The notes beneath the pieces are model-generated. The model did not search any database. It was not told the origin of the DNA and saw nothing but the letters and a program-made list of their open reading frames with translations. Positions 28,875 to 36,513 of a stretch of DNA of 49,004 nucleotides are shown here, piece by piece. The position numbers and the translations under genes are program-made. Origin of the DNA: Paracoccaceae bacterium. GTDB taxonomy: Bacteria; Pseudomonadota; Alphaproteobacteria; Rhodobacterales; Rhodobacteraceae. Numbering within the stretch: the stretch's first letter is position 1; every line of letters begins with the position of its first letter. The stretch lies in assembly GCA_030950185.1 (NCBI GenBank), contig JAUZRU010000109.1, positions 1 through 49,004 of the forward strand, written 5' to 3'.

Positions 28875-28911
28875 TCCCCGCATTTGAGGGGAGACCACCG
28901 ACAAAACAACG

Positions 28912-28935
28912 ACACCCCCGGCTTCCCGGGGGTGT
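28912..28935 (-). terminator. Strong hairpin shared by convergent mutT and the small secreted gene
   Basis: A 10-bp perfect stem (ACACCCCCGG / CCGGGGGTGT) with a 4-base loop. On the minus strand it is followed by a T-rich run (TCGTTGTTTTG), about 39 bases after the stop of the small secreted gene at 28974. A second small palindrome, CAGGTTTGAAAACCTG, sits at 28941-28956. The stem closely resembles the terminator at 35201-35235. Confidence 0.7.
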
Positions 28936-28973
28936 GATGACAGGTTTGAAAACCTGCAACAGCTTGGGCGAGA

Positions 28974-29258
28974 TCAGTCGCGGTCGCCGCCGGCACCACC
29001 TTCACCACCTTCACCGCCAGCGCCACCTTCACGGCCTTCGTTGCCCTCTTCGCCGTCGTCATCACCGGTGTTGGTGGCCTTGGCCTTCACGGTGCCGGTT
29101 GTCTTGAGGACCTTTTTCTTGAGCAGCGGGTTTTTCGCCTGAGCCGCCGGCTGAGCCGCGGGCGCAGCAGCGTTACCTGTAGCAGTCTGGGCGCTGACCG
29201 AGAAGGCCGAAGCGGCAAGAGCGACTGCGATGGCGGAAGAGATCATGAGGGTTTTCAT
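28974..29258 (-). CDS. Small secreted Gly/Glu/Asp-rich protein, paralogue A
   Basis: A 94-residue precursor. Residues 1-23 are a signal peptide identical over the first 20 residues to paralogue B (35879-36151). The mature part has a short Ala/Pro/Gln stretch, the basic motif NPLLKKKVL (43-51), TTGT, the motif ATNTGDDD (61-68) and a tail rich in Gly and acidic residues ending GGDRD. The tail is probably disordered. Family unknown. AAGGAACCA precedes the ATG, as in all three paralogues. It is monocistronic, with its own terminator and the conserved upstream block. A metal- or matrix-binding role is only a guess from composition. Confidence 0.8.
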   Translation of the reverse strand: MKTLMISSAIAVALAASAFSVSAQTATGNAAAPAAQPAAQAKNPLLKKKVLKTTGTVKAKATNTGDDDGEEGNEGREGGAGGEGGEGGAGGDRD

Positions 29259-29294
29259 AGTGTGGTTCCTTTCGGGTTTCTGTTGGTCTGGTTT

Positions 29295-29436
29295 TATCGG
29301 TTCGTGTTCATGTTGTGCGGCGGGAGGACCGCGTCGTTTGCAAGAACAGATCTAGGCCGACCGCGGTGATTCATGAATTGATCTGCGGTAGGGGGTTGCC
29401 GGCATTTGCCGACAGTTCAAAGAAAACCATCCAAAA
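29295..29436 (-). promoter_or_regulatory. Upstream control region of paralogue A, copied at 36191-36332
   Basis: Bases 29295-29360 match 36191-36256 at 63 of 66 positions, starting 36-39 nt before each ATG. The spacing then continues without gaps for exactly 57 nt in both copies, with AATTGA and GGTA at equal offsets, to a 19-mer (29418-29436) matching its partner at 16 of 19. The block probably holds the promoter and 5' leader, with a small GCGG / CCGC hairpin. Standard -35/-10 boxes are not obvious. The rest of the gap to 29588 is AT-rich without a gene, plus the hairpin at 29528-29552. Confidence 0.7.
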
Positions 29437-29527
29437 TTGTATATTTTGGGGAAATAGTATGGTTGAAAAATGACTATTACCCACCCTCAGATTAGACAAG
29501 GCGGGCTTGTCCGCGGCTGCTGGGGCA

Positions 29528-29552
29528 CCACCTATGCCCAAAGTTTAGGTGG
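29528..29552 (-). terminator. Possible hairpin after the methyltransferase gene
   Basis: CCACCTA / 11-base loop / TAGGTGG lies about 37 bases after the stop of the minus-strand methyltransferase. The stem is perfect, the loop is long and no clear T tract follows. Confidence 0.3.
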
Positions 29553-29588
29553 GCCTGCCGGGTTTGAGTTTGGCGTTGCCGCCGTTTT

Positions 29589-30452
29589 CTAAAGCGCCAG
29601 CTTGATCATCAGATAGGTGTTGTAGAGGCAGAAATTTTCGGAATTGCGGGTCTTGTGGTTCAACCGCTGATCAAGCCGGCTGCGGCGGCGCTTGTTCAGC
29701 ACCAGACGCAGGGCGCCGCCCAAAACCCCGCGCAACAAGGGGCGCGATTGCGCCAATGCGTGATCGACCTGAGTGACGGCATGTCCCACGACGTTAAAGA
29801 ACGCCTGTTCAAGATCGATGGATGGCGCAACAGCGCGGGTTATGTCCTCTTCCGACAGGATCTTGAACGGCCTGGCGGCAAGCGCCTTGCGGAAATCGGC
29901 CAGCGCATGCCCGCCCCCAACCTTGGCCTCTTCCCCCGTGGCCGTATAGAACGCTTTGGTCCGAAAACAATCCGCGATGATGATCTGCCCGCCCGCGTCA
30001 AGCAGCGAGGCCGCCTTGTCCAGTGACACATCAAGCGGAATATATTGAAAGCTTTCGGAAAAAAGGCAGATGTCGAATTTTCTGTCGGCCTCGAAATCTT
30101 CAAACCGGCACTCGTGAACCCTTGCCTTGCCTCTGGTATTTTCCCGGCAACGCCCCGCCAGAAAGGCGCTGGGAATGACAATATCGACCTCGTGCCCCAA
30201 TGCGATCAGCTTGCGCGCGGTCTCTCCCGCCCCGCCGCCGATATCAAGGATTCGCAGCCCCCTGCCTTCGGGGAGCAACTTGAACAGCTTGTCGGTATAG
30301 GCTTCTTGCGCCGGGCCCAGGCCGGCAGCGCATACGACATCGTCGGGGTTCCACAGGCCGTAATGCAGGTTTTCCCGACCCGTCAGAAATTCGACGAATT
30401 TCAACGAGATGTCCAACCCTACTGCGCGGGTATCGATTTTCTTGCCAGCCAT
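29589..30452 (-). CDS. Class I SAM-dependent methyltransferase
   Basis: A 287-residue protein with SAM motif I RILDIGGGAGETARKL (about 67-82), motif II-like FDICLFSESFQYIP and LLDAGGQIIIADCFR. The C-terminal third is basic (LNKRRRSRLDQRLNHK) and ends in a short hydrophobic segment, so it may be membrane-associated. NLHYGLWNPDD near residue 28 resembles small-molecule, fatty-acid or sterol-type methyltransferases; the substrate is unknown. It follows rppH on the same strand, about 70 bases away. Confidence 0.8.
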   Translation of the reverse strand: MAGKKIDTRAVGLDISLKFVEFLTGRENLHYGLWNPDDVVCAAGLGPAQEAYTDKLFKLLPEGRGLRILDIGGGAGETARKLIALGHEVDIVIPSAFLAGRCRENTRGKARVHECRFEDFEADRKFDICLFSESFQYIPLDVSLDKAASLLDAGGQIIIADCFRTKAFYTATGEEAKVGGGHALADFRKALAARPFKILSEEDITRAVAPSIDLEQAFFNVVGHAVTQVDHALAQSRPLLRGVLGGALRLVLNKRRRSRLDQRLNHKTRNSENFCLYNTYLMIKLAL

Positions 30453-30521
30453 TTGTCTTCCCTTGCCGGTTCCGGTTGACCGGCGCAGGAATAGACGGTT
30501 TCAGGCCACATTGGAACAGGC

Positions 30522-31007
30522 CTAGTCGATCTGTTCGCAAAATTCGCGGATGACGCGCTCATATGTATCGCGCTTGAAGGGAACGATGCGCGACAGCAGG
30601 TCTTCGGCAGGCAGCCAGCACCAGCGGCTGAATTCCGGGTGGTCCGTCTTGATGTTGATCTGGCTGTCATCGCCCAGAAACCGCATCAGGAACCAGCGCT
30701 GTTTCTGGCCACGATAGCGCCCGCCCCAAAGTTTGGGGATCAGATGATGCGGAAGGTCATAGGGAATCCAGTCATGGGTTTCGGCCACGATCTCGACCGC
30801 TTCGGGCGGGATGCCGGTTTCTTCTTCCAGCTCGCGCAAGGCCGCGTCGCGCGGGTCTTCGCCCGGCTCGACACCGCCCTGGGGCATCTGCCAGGCATCC
30901 ATCGCGCTGTCGATCCGTTGACCGGCAAAGATCTGGCCAGCCTTGTTGCACAGCATGATGCCGACACAGGGCCGGTAAGGCAGATCGTCGTAATTATCCG
31001 CGGTCAT
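30522..31007 (-). CDS. rppH: RppH, RNA pyrophosphohydrolase
   Basis: Nudix hydrolase that removes pyrophosphate from 5'-triphosphate RNA and so triggers decay. The 161-residue protein has Nudix box [20 protein letters not shown] (44-63) and the RppH-specific segments [18 protein letters not shown] and [12 protein letters not shown]. The ATG at 31005-31007 with an AAGGG site is chosen; the frame extends only 27 bases upstream to a TTG. It follows ctpA in the gpmI-envC-ctpA-rppH order. Confidence 0.95.
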   Translation of the reverse strand: MTADNYDDLPYRPCVGIMLCNKAGQIFAGQRIDSAMDAWQMPQGGVEPGEDPRDAALRELEEETGIPPEAVEIVAETHDWIPYDLPHHLIPKLWGGRYRGQKQRWFLMRFLGDDSQINIKTDHPEFSRWCWLPAEDLLSRIVPFKRDTYERVIREFCEQID

Positions 31008-31047
31008 GGATGCCCTTCCCAAGGCTTGTGGCAACTGATCTTCCTGC

Positions 31048-31072
31048 CCCCGCCGGCATCACGCCGTCGGGG
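31048..31072 (-). terminator. GC-rich hairpin between ctpA and rppH
   Basis: A 10-base stem with one mismatch (CCCCGCCGGC / GCCGTCGGGG, 5-base loop) lies just after the ctpA stop. No T tract follows, so it may be a partial terminator or an mRNA 3'-end stabiliser. Confidence 0.35.
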
Positions 31073-31094
31073 ACATGGAATTCATATAGGAAGT

Positions 31095-32423
31095 TCACTT
31101 GGTCTTGTTAAGAACCGCCATGCCACGAAGCAGATCGATTGCATAGGCAAGCTGGTTATCCCCGGCCCGTTTTTTGGCCGCCTCTTCCCGCGCCTTGCGT
31201 TCCTGTTCGATCTGCTTTTTCTCTTCTTCGGTCAGGCTGTCATTCTTGAGCGCGCCGCGCAGATCCGCTTCGGAGCGGAACTTGGGTTTGTTCTCGTCAG
31301 CCTTGTCCTTTGCCGGCGGGCGGTATTCGACGATGATATCCGGCAAAATGCCCAGATTCTGGATCGAGCGGCCCGAGGGCGTGTAATAGCGTGCAGTGGT
31401 GAGGCGCATCGCGCCGTTGCCCTGCAACGGAATGATCGTCTGGACAGAACCCTTGCCAAAGCTCTTGGTGCCCACGATCACAGCGCGGTGGTGATCCTTC
31501 AGCGCACCAGACACGATTTCGGATGCCGAGGCCGAACCGCCATTGATCAGAACCACGATCGGCTTGCCTTTCGCCAGATCGCCCGGCCTGGCGTTGAACC
31601 GCTCGGTATCCTGCGGGTTGCGGCCGCGGGTAGAGACGATCTCGCCCTTGTCGAGGAAAGCATCAGCAACAAGGATAGCCTGTTTGAGCAGGCCGCCGGG
31701 GTTGTTGCGCAGGTCCAGAACGATGCCATTGATCTTGTCGATGCCACCGGCCTTTTTCAGCATCTTGTTCAGGCCTTCCTTGAGGTTCGGATAGGTCTGG
31801 TCGGTGAACGAACTGATCCTCAGGATGATCGCGCCATCCTCCAGCTTGGCCTTGGTGGCCTTGATCTTGATGGTGTCGCGGATGATCGAGATGTCGAACG
31901 GCTTGTCCACGCCCTTGCGCACGATGGTGATGACGATTTCGGAACCCACCGGCCCACGCATCAGATCGACCGCCTCGTTCAGGGTCAGGCCCTGCACCGA
32001 TTTGCCGTCAACCTTGACGATCAGATCGCCCGGCTTTACCCCGGCCTCGGCTGCTGGTGTGCCGTCGATGGGTGACACGACCTTGACATAGCCATCCTGC
32101 TGGGTGACCTCGATGCCCAGCCCGCCGAATTCACCACGGGTCTGAACCTGCATGTCCTTGAACGCGCGCGGGGGCAGATAGCTGGAATGCGGATCCAGAG
32201 AGGTCAGCATGCCGTTGATCGCGGCCTCGATCAGCTTGGATTCATCGACCGGTTCGACATATTGCGAGCGGATCCGCTCGAAGATGTTGCCAAAGAGGTC
32301 GAGTTGCTCGTAGGTTGATTTCTTGCGGCTGGCCTCATCAGCGATCAGGGGGCCTGCGAACTGGGTGGACAGGATGACCCCTGCAAGAGTGCCGCTGATC
32401 GCAGCGATGATATATTTCTTCAT
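31095..32423 (-). CDS. ctpA: Carboxy-terminal processing protease CtpA (S41 family)
   Basis: Periplasmic Ser/Lys protease of 442 residues. An N-terminal signal anchor (MKKYIIAAISGTLAGVILST) is followed by a PDZ domain (GLGIEVTQQDGYVKVVSPID, about 100-180) and the S41 catalytic domain. Ser299 lies in GGSASASE and Lys324 in KSFGKGSVQ. A Lys/Glu-rich helix precedes the end. The ATG at 32421-32423 has an AGGACA site. It follows envC by 10 bases. In alphaproteobacteria CtpA works in cell-envelope remodelling, consistent with its EnvC neighbour. Confidence 0.96.
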   Translation of the reverse strand: MKKYIIAAISGTLAGVILSTQFAGPLIADEASRKKSTYEQLDLFGNIFERIRSQYVEPVDESKLIEAAINGMLTSLDPHSSYLPPRAFKDMQVQTRGEFGGLGIEVTQQDGYVKVVSPIDGTPAAEAGVKPGDLIVKVDGKSVQGLTLNEAVDLMRGPVGSEIVITIVRKGVDKPFDISIIRDTIKIKATKAKLEDGAIILRISSFTDQTYPNLKEGLNKMLKKAGGIDKINGIVLDLRNNPGGLLKQAILVADAFLDKGEIVSTRGRNPQDTERFNARPGDLAKGKPIVVLINGGSASASEIVSGALKDHHRAVIVGTKSFGKGSVQTIIPLQGNGAMRLTTARYYTPSGRSIQNLGILPDIIVEYRPPAKDKADENKPKFRSEADLRGALKNDSLTEEEKKQIEQERKAREEAAKKRAGDNQLAYAIDLLRGMAVLNKTK

Positions 32424-32433
32424 TTTCAGTGTC

Positions 32434-33579
32434 CTACCTGTTCTCGATCTCGAACCACGCCGCTGGATCCACGGGCGTCCGGTTCTTGCGGATTTCGATA
32501 TAAAGCGTTTCCTGCCGAATGTCGCTGTTAGCATTCGAAGTTTCAACCAGAAAATCCTGTGCCGAGGGGCTCTCGCCGCGCATCAATCCGACAGGATCCC
32601 CTGCTGAAACAACCTGCCCTACCTTGCCGTAAACCCGTCCTAGCCCCGCAAGCACGATAAGGTAACCCGGCTGGGGCTCAAGTATGATCACATTGCCGTA
32701 GTCAAGCAGGGGACCAACATACCGGATCGTGGCGGAAAACGGTGCAGTCACCAATGAAACCGGCGGTGCCGAGATCACGATACCCGGATGACGCACGCCG
32801 GATGCGTCGGCTTCGTTGAACCTGCGCAGGATGGTTCCGTAAACCGGCAGCGGCAACTTGCCTTTTGCGGCCGAAAAATCCTGTGGCGTTTCCGGCACCC
32901 CCTCGACGGGGATATCCGAAAGACCACTGGCGAATTTCGTCAGCGTATCGCTGTTGCGCGCCAGTTTCCGGATCTTTTCCGGGTCCGACGCAAAGCGCGG
33001 CGGCAGCTTGCGGGTGCGCCGCCCGATCGCTTCGGCAAGCGCAACGCGCGCGTCCTGTACACCCTTGAGGCCTTCCTTCAGATCGGCAAGTGCGGTTTTC
33101 TGCAATTTCTGAAGCGCCTGCAATTCCGATAGCCTTGCGCGCAGATCGGCAACCTTCCGGTTGAGCGCGGGCGTGACCTCGGTCAGGATCTGACCCGCCT
33201 CGGCAGTGCCCAATGGCCCGGAAGGGTGCAACAAAAGCAGCGGCGTCGATGCCTTTTCCAGGGTTTGAAGTATCCCCAGAAGGCGAGAAAGCTGTTCCCG
33301 TCGATTGCGAAATTCAAGCTTGAGCGCGCGCTCCTTGATGGCGGCTTGGCGCAACGCCTGCCGCATCGCCCGCAGCCCGTCTTCATAGGCTTTCACCACG
33401 TTGCTTAGCGCCCTGACCCGATCACGCGCTGCTTTTGCATCGCTCAACGCGCGGGTGGCGGCCCTGAGTTCTTCGGCGGCGCGGCGTGCATCAAAAACGG
33501 GGTCTGACCTGGCCCAGGCAAGCGACGCCGTAACCGCCAGAATTGCACAGACAAGGGTTATGAGAGACGCCCGATGCAT
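32434..33579 (-). CDS. envC: EnvC-like murein hydrolase activator (degenerate M23 domain)
   Basis: A 381-residue periplasmic protein. Signal peptide to about residue 24, then long coiled coils (about 30-200, rich in Ala/Arg/Leu/Glu) and a C-terminal LytM/M23 domain (YGTILRRFNEADASGVRHPG, VGPLLDYGNVIILEP, LYIEIRKNRTPVDP). The zinc ligands of active M23 enzymes (HxxxD and HxH) are not evident, as expected for an activator of cell-division amidases. The ATG at 33577-33579 shares one base with the gpmI stop (TGATG); a GTG directly before it is possible. Confidence 0.88.
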   Translation of the reverse strand: MHRASLITLVCAILAVTASLAWARSDPVFDARRAAEELRAATRALSDAKAARDRVRALSNVVKAYEDGLRAMRQALRQAAIKERALKLEFRNRREQLSRLLGILQTLEKASTPLLLLHPSGPLGTAEAGQILTEVTPALNRKVADLRARLSELQALQKLQKTALADLKEGLKGVQDARVALAEAIGRRTRKLPPRFASDPEKIRKLARNSDTLTKFASGLSDIPVEGVPETPQDFSAAKGKLPLPVYGTILRRFNEADASGVRHPGIVISAPPVSLVTAPFSATIRYVGPLLDYGNVIILEPQPGYLIVLAGLGRVYGKVGQVVSAGDPVGLMRGESPSAQDFLVETSNANSDIRQETLYIEIRKNRTPVDPAAWFEIENR

Positions 33580-35123
33580 CACGACAGCAGGCTGATCCCG
33601 GTCATCTCGGGCGGCTGTTCAAGGCCCATAAGCGCCAGCAGGGTCGGGGCAAGATCTGCCAGGCGCCCGCCGTCACGCAGCCTTGCGCCATCGGGGCCGC
33701 CGAACAGGATCACCGGCACCGGGTTGGTGGTGTGTGCCGTGTGCGGTTTACCGGTTTCCGGGTCGATCATGGTTTCGCAATTTCCGTGGTCGGCGGTCAC
33801 GATCATGGCGCCACCGGCCTTTTCCAGTGCATCCACCACCTGGCCAAGCCCGCGATCCACCGCCTCGACCGCCTTGATTGCCGCGTTCAGATCGCCGGTA
33901 TGGCCCACCATGTCGGGGTTGGCATAGTTGGTCACGATCAGGTCATAGCCATCTTCGATCGCCTTGACGAAACGCGCCGTTACCTGGGCCGAGGACATTT
34001 CCGGCGCCTGGTCATATGTGGCCACCTTGGGGCTGTTGGGCATCATGCGGTCTTCGCCTTGTTCGGGGGTTTCCTCGCCACCGTTGAGGAAAAAGGTGAC
34101 ATGGGGGTATTTCTCGGTTTCCGCCAGACGGAATTGCCGCAGCCCGTGTTGCGCAACCCAGTGGCCCAGCGTGTTGACGATGCTTTCCTTGGGAAACAGC
34201 ACATCCATGTATTTGTCATGCTCGTCGGAATAGCTGGCAAACCCGGCCATGGCCGCCAGATCGGGGCGGCGCGACACGTCAAAGGCATCAAAGCCCGGCG
34301 CGCCCAGTGCCGCCATCAGCTCGCGCGCGCGGTCGGCGCGGAAATTGAGGCAAAGCACGCCGTCGCCGTCTTTCATGCCGGGGTAGTCGCCAATCACCGT
34401 CGGGGTGATGAATTCGTCGGTTTCGCCACGGGTGGTGGCCGCAGACACGGCGTCTGCCGGGTTTTCCGCTTTCAACCCCTTTGTCCTGACGATGGCCTCA
34501 AAGGCCCGTTTCACGCGATCCCAGCGCTTGTCGCGATCCATGGCATGAAAGCGGCCGATCACCGTGGCGATACGGGCGTTTTCCGGCAGCACTGAGGCCA
34601 GCCTCGCAAGGTCGTGCGTCGCCGAGCCGGGTGGCACGTCGCGCCCATCCGTCAGCGCGTGTATCCAGACCGGAATGCCGGCCGCAGCGATAACCTGTGC
34701 GGTGGCAATGGCATGGTCGATATGGGCGTGAACGCCGCCTTCCGACATCAGCCCGATCAGATGTGCGGCCCCGCCCGAGCGGCGCAGCTTGTCGATGAAC
34801 CGTTGCAGCGCCGGATTTTTCGCGAAACTTCCATCCTCGATCGCCAGCCCGATCCGGCCCAGATCCATCGAAACCACCCGGCCCGCGCCGATATTCATAT
34901 GCCCGACCTCGGAATTTCCCATCTGCCCGTCGGGCAGGCCCACATCGCGCCCGCTGGTTTTCAACGTGGCGTGGGGGCAGGTTTGCATCAGGCGATCATA
35001 GGTCGGGGTATTGGCAAGCGCGACCGCGTTGTTTTCGCGCGCCTCGCGCAAACCCCAGCCATCGAGAATGCACAGAACCACGGGCTTGGGGGCGTCTTTA
35101 CGGGAATTCATCTGCTCGTCCAT
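33579..35123 (-). CDS. gpmI: Phosphoglycerate mutase, cofactor-independent
   Basis: Interconverts 3- and 2-phosphoglycerate in glycolysis and gluconeogenesis using manganese. The 514-residue enzyme shows VVLCILDGWGLRE at the N-terminus, the phosphoserine site GQMGNSEVGHMNIGAGRV (Ser71), HIDHA, and the C-terminal metal site IVTADHGNCE followed by TAHTTNPVP. The start may be the ATG at 35123 or 12 bases downstream at 35111; neither has an ideal ribosome site. It is the first gene of an envelope operon with envC and ctpA. Confidence 0.97.
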   Translation of the reverse strand: MDEQMNSRKDAPKPVVLCILDGWGLREARENNAVALANTPTYDRLMQTCPHATLKTSGRDVGLPDGQMGNSEVGHMNIGAGRVVSMDLGRIGLAIEDGSFAKNPALQRFIDKLRRSGGAAHLIGLMSEGGVHAHIDHAIATAQVIAAAGIPVWIHALTDGRDVPPGSATHDLARLASVLPENARIATVIGRFHAMDRDKRWDRVKRAFEAIVRTKGLKAENPADAVSAATTRGETDEFITPTVIGDYPGMKDGDGVLCLNFRADRARELMAALGAPGFDAFDVSRRPDLAAMAGFASYSDEHDKYMDVLFPKESIVNTLGHWVAQHGLRQFRLAETEKYPHVTFFLNGGEETPEQGEDRMMPNSPKVATYDQAPEMSSAQVTARFVKAIEDGYDLIVTNYANPDMVGHTGDLNAAIKAVEAVDRGLGQVVDALEKAGGAMIVTADHGNCETMIDPETGKPHTAHTTNPVPVILFGGPDGARLRDGGRLADLAPTLLALMGLEQPPEMTGISLLS

Positions 35124-35200
35124 GCAAGGAAGGGAATTTTCCCGAAAGGATAAGGCCGGGGAAGGGGAACCACAAGCGCCGTTGGCGACTCGACTGCGGG

Positions 35201-35235
35201 AAAGAAAAAGGCACCCCCGGTTTCCCGGGGATGCC
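35201..35235 (-). terminator. Terminator of the paralogue B-C operon
   Basis: On the minus strand a stem GGCATCCCCGG / CCGGGGGTGCC (one mismatch, 4-base loop) is followed by TTTTTCTTT, about 45 bases after the stop of paralogue C. It is nearly the same as the hairpin after paralogue A at 28912-28935. Confidence 0.85.
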
Positions 35236-35279
35236 TCAAGGGCTCTTAGGCCTGCCTGTTATTGCTGTCTGAAAGGTGC

Positions 35280-35831
35280 TTAGTCGTCGTGGCCACCTTC
35301 GCCACCGTCGTGATCGCCGCCACCGTTGCCGCCACCGTTGCCGCCACCGTTGCCACCACCGTCATGGTCGCCGCCACCGTTGCCGCCACCGTCGTGGTCG
35401 CCACCACCATTGCCACCGTCGTGATCGCCGCCACCGTTGCCGTGGTCATCGTCACCATTGCCGTGGTCATCGTCACCGGTGTTGGTGGCAGTCGCGGTGT
35501 TGATGGCAGTACCGGTGTTGGTGGCAGTAGCAGCTGTGGTTCCGGTCGCGCCCAGAACGGTTTTCTTCTTGAGCAGCGGATTGCCCGTCGGGGCAGTGGG
35601 GGCCGGAGTTGCCGCCGGAGCAGGCGTTGCGGCAGGTGTGGCTGCCGGGGTCGGCGTTGCAGCGGGTGCCGGCGTTGCAGCGGGTGCCGGCGTTGCCGTA
35701 GGTGTTGCGGCGGGTGTTGCCGCAGGTGTTGCGGTGGGTGTTGCAGCAGGTGTTGCGGTCTGGGCCTGAACGGCCAGGCCGGAAGTTGCGATGATGGCAG
35801 CTACGGCTGCGGTGATAAAGATCGATTTCAT
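35280..35831 (-). CDS. Secreted Pro/Ala/Thr- and Gly/Asp/His-repeat protein, paralogue C
   Basis: A 183-residue precursor with a signal peptide (cleavage after VQA, residue 23). Residues 25-82 are almost only Thr, Pro and Ala (TPAAT and TPAPAA repeats), like an extended linker or stalk. The family core NPLLKKKTVLGATGT (84-98) follows, then two ATNTG motifs and a tail (119-183) of Gly, Asn, Asp and His built on GGGDHDGG units. The DHD clusters could bind divalent cations. It is 47 bases downstream of paralogue B and shares the AAGGAACCA ribosome-site context. Function unknown. Confidence 0.8.
   Translation of the reverse strand: MKSIFITAAVAAIIATSGLAVQAQTATPAATPTATPAATPAATPTATPAPAATPAPAATPTPAATPAATPAPAATPAPTAPTGNPLLKKKTVLGATGTTAATATNTGTAINTATATNTGDDDHGNGDDDHGNGGGDHDGGNGGGDHDGGGNGGGDHDGGGNGGGNGGGNGGGDHDGGEGGHDD
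35283..35474 (-). repeat. Coding tandem repeats for the GGGDHDGG tail
   Basis: An in-frame array of near-identical short units (GCCACCGTTGCC-type on the plus strand) encodes residues 120-183 of paralogue C. Unit copies differ by small in-frame gains and losses, so length variation between strains is likely. There are no spacers, so it is not a CRISPR. Confidence 0.8.
35592..35759 (-). repeat. Coding repeats for the Thr/Pro/Ala stalk
   Basis: Tandem, slightly diverged units encoding ACP-like T-P-A-A-T and T-P-A-P-A-A patterns at residues 25-80 of paralogue C. The region keeps its reading frame throughout. Confidence 0.75.
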
Positions 35832-35878
35832 GGTTCTGGTTCCTTGTTGTTTACTAAATGTGTGGGTTGGTTTGTTGA

Positions 35879-36151
35879 TCAGTCGTCGTAGCCGCCAAAG
35901 CCGCTTTCGCCGTGTTCGTTGCCTTCGTCATGCTCGTACTCGCCGTATTCATGGCCTTCGGATTCGCCCATGTTGGTGGCGCGTGCCCGTGCAGTGCCAG
36001 CGGTTCCCAGCACTTTCCTCTTTTGCAGCAGCACGCTGCCCGTCGGGGCCAGGACAACATTGTTGCCAGTCGTGGCGGTTTGGGCGTTGGCCGAAAAGGC
36101 CGAAGCGGCAAGTGCAACCGCAATGGCCGAAGAGATCATGAGGGTTTTCAT
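35879..36151 (-). CDS. Small secreted acidic protein, paralogue B
   Basis: A 90-residue precursor. The first 20 residues (MKTLMISSAIAVALAASAFS) are identical to paralogue A. The mature part has TGSVLLQKRKVLGTAGT (37-53), ATNMGESEG and a tail of Glu, His, Gly and Tyr ending GGYDD. The core motif is thus conserved (LL-K-K-VL, then GT, then ATNxG) while the tail chemistry differs, with more His and Tyr. It is the first gene of a two-gene unit with paralogue C. The upstream region duplicates that of paralogue A. Function unknown. Confidence 0.8.
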   Translation of the reverse strand: MKTLMISSAIAVALAASAFSANAQTATTGNNVVLAPTGSVLLQKRKVLGTAGTARARATNMGESEGHEYGEYEHDEGNEHGESGFGGYDD

Positions 36152-36190
36152 AGTGTTGGTTCCTTTTTGGGTGTCCGTGAGTGTGACGTG

Positions 36191-36332
36191 TATCGGTTCG
36201 TGTTCATGTCGAGCGGCGGGAGGACCGCGTCGTTTGCAAGAACAGAACTAGGCCGAACACTGAGCGGCCGAAATTGACCAATGGTATGAAACCGCTGGCC
36301 TCTACCGACCGAGCAAAGGAAATCACCCAAAA
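36191..36332 (-). promoter_or_regulatory. Upstream control region of paralogues B and C, copy of 29295-29436
   Basis: A 66-nt block (36191-36256, 63 of 66 identical) and a 19-mer (36314-36332) match paralogue A's region with the same 57-nt spacing. The remainder of the gap to 36513 is AT-rich and shows only the hairpin at 36475-36498 near the hemH end. Confidence 0.7.
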
Positions 36333-36474
36333 ACATATAAATTGTGAAAACAATGTGGCGAGACAAGGCTGTGCTTATACCCTCGGGTTAGGCGCATATC
36401 GCACGCCCCATCCCTGATAACGACCGTCTACAACCCCGGTTTAGATGGCATGAAGCATCATGAACGACCCTTGA

Positions 36475-36498
36475 GGGCGAATCTTTAATGATTCGTCC
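36475..36498 (-). terminator. Probable terminator of hemH
   Basis: A 9-bp stem with one G-T pair (GGGCGAATC / GATTCGTCC) and a 6-base loop lies about 15 bases after the hemH stop. It lacks a T tract, so confidence is moderate. Confidence 0.45.
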
Positions 36499-36513
36499 CT
36501 GACGGCAGCCGTT

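Noticed and set aside
35280-35480. Possible CRISPR-like repeats
   Set aside because: Units are short, contiguous, in frame and without unique spacers; they encode the GGGDHDGG tail.
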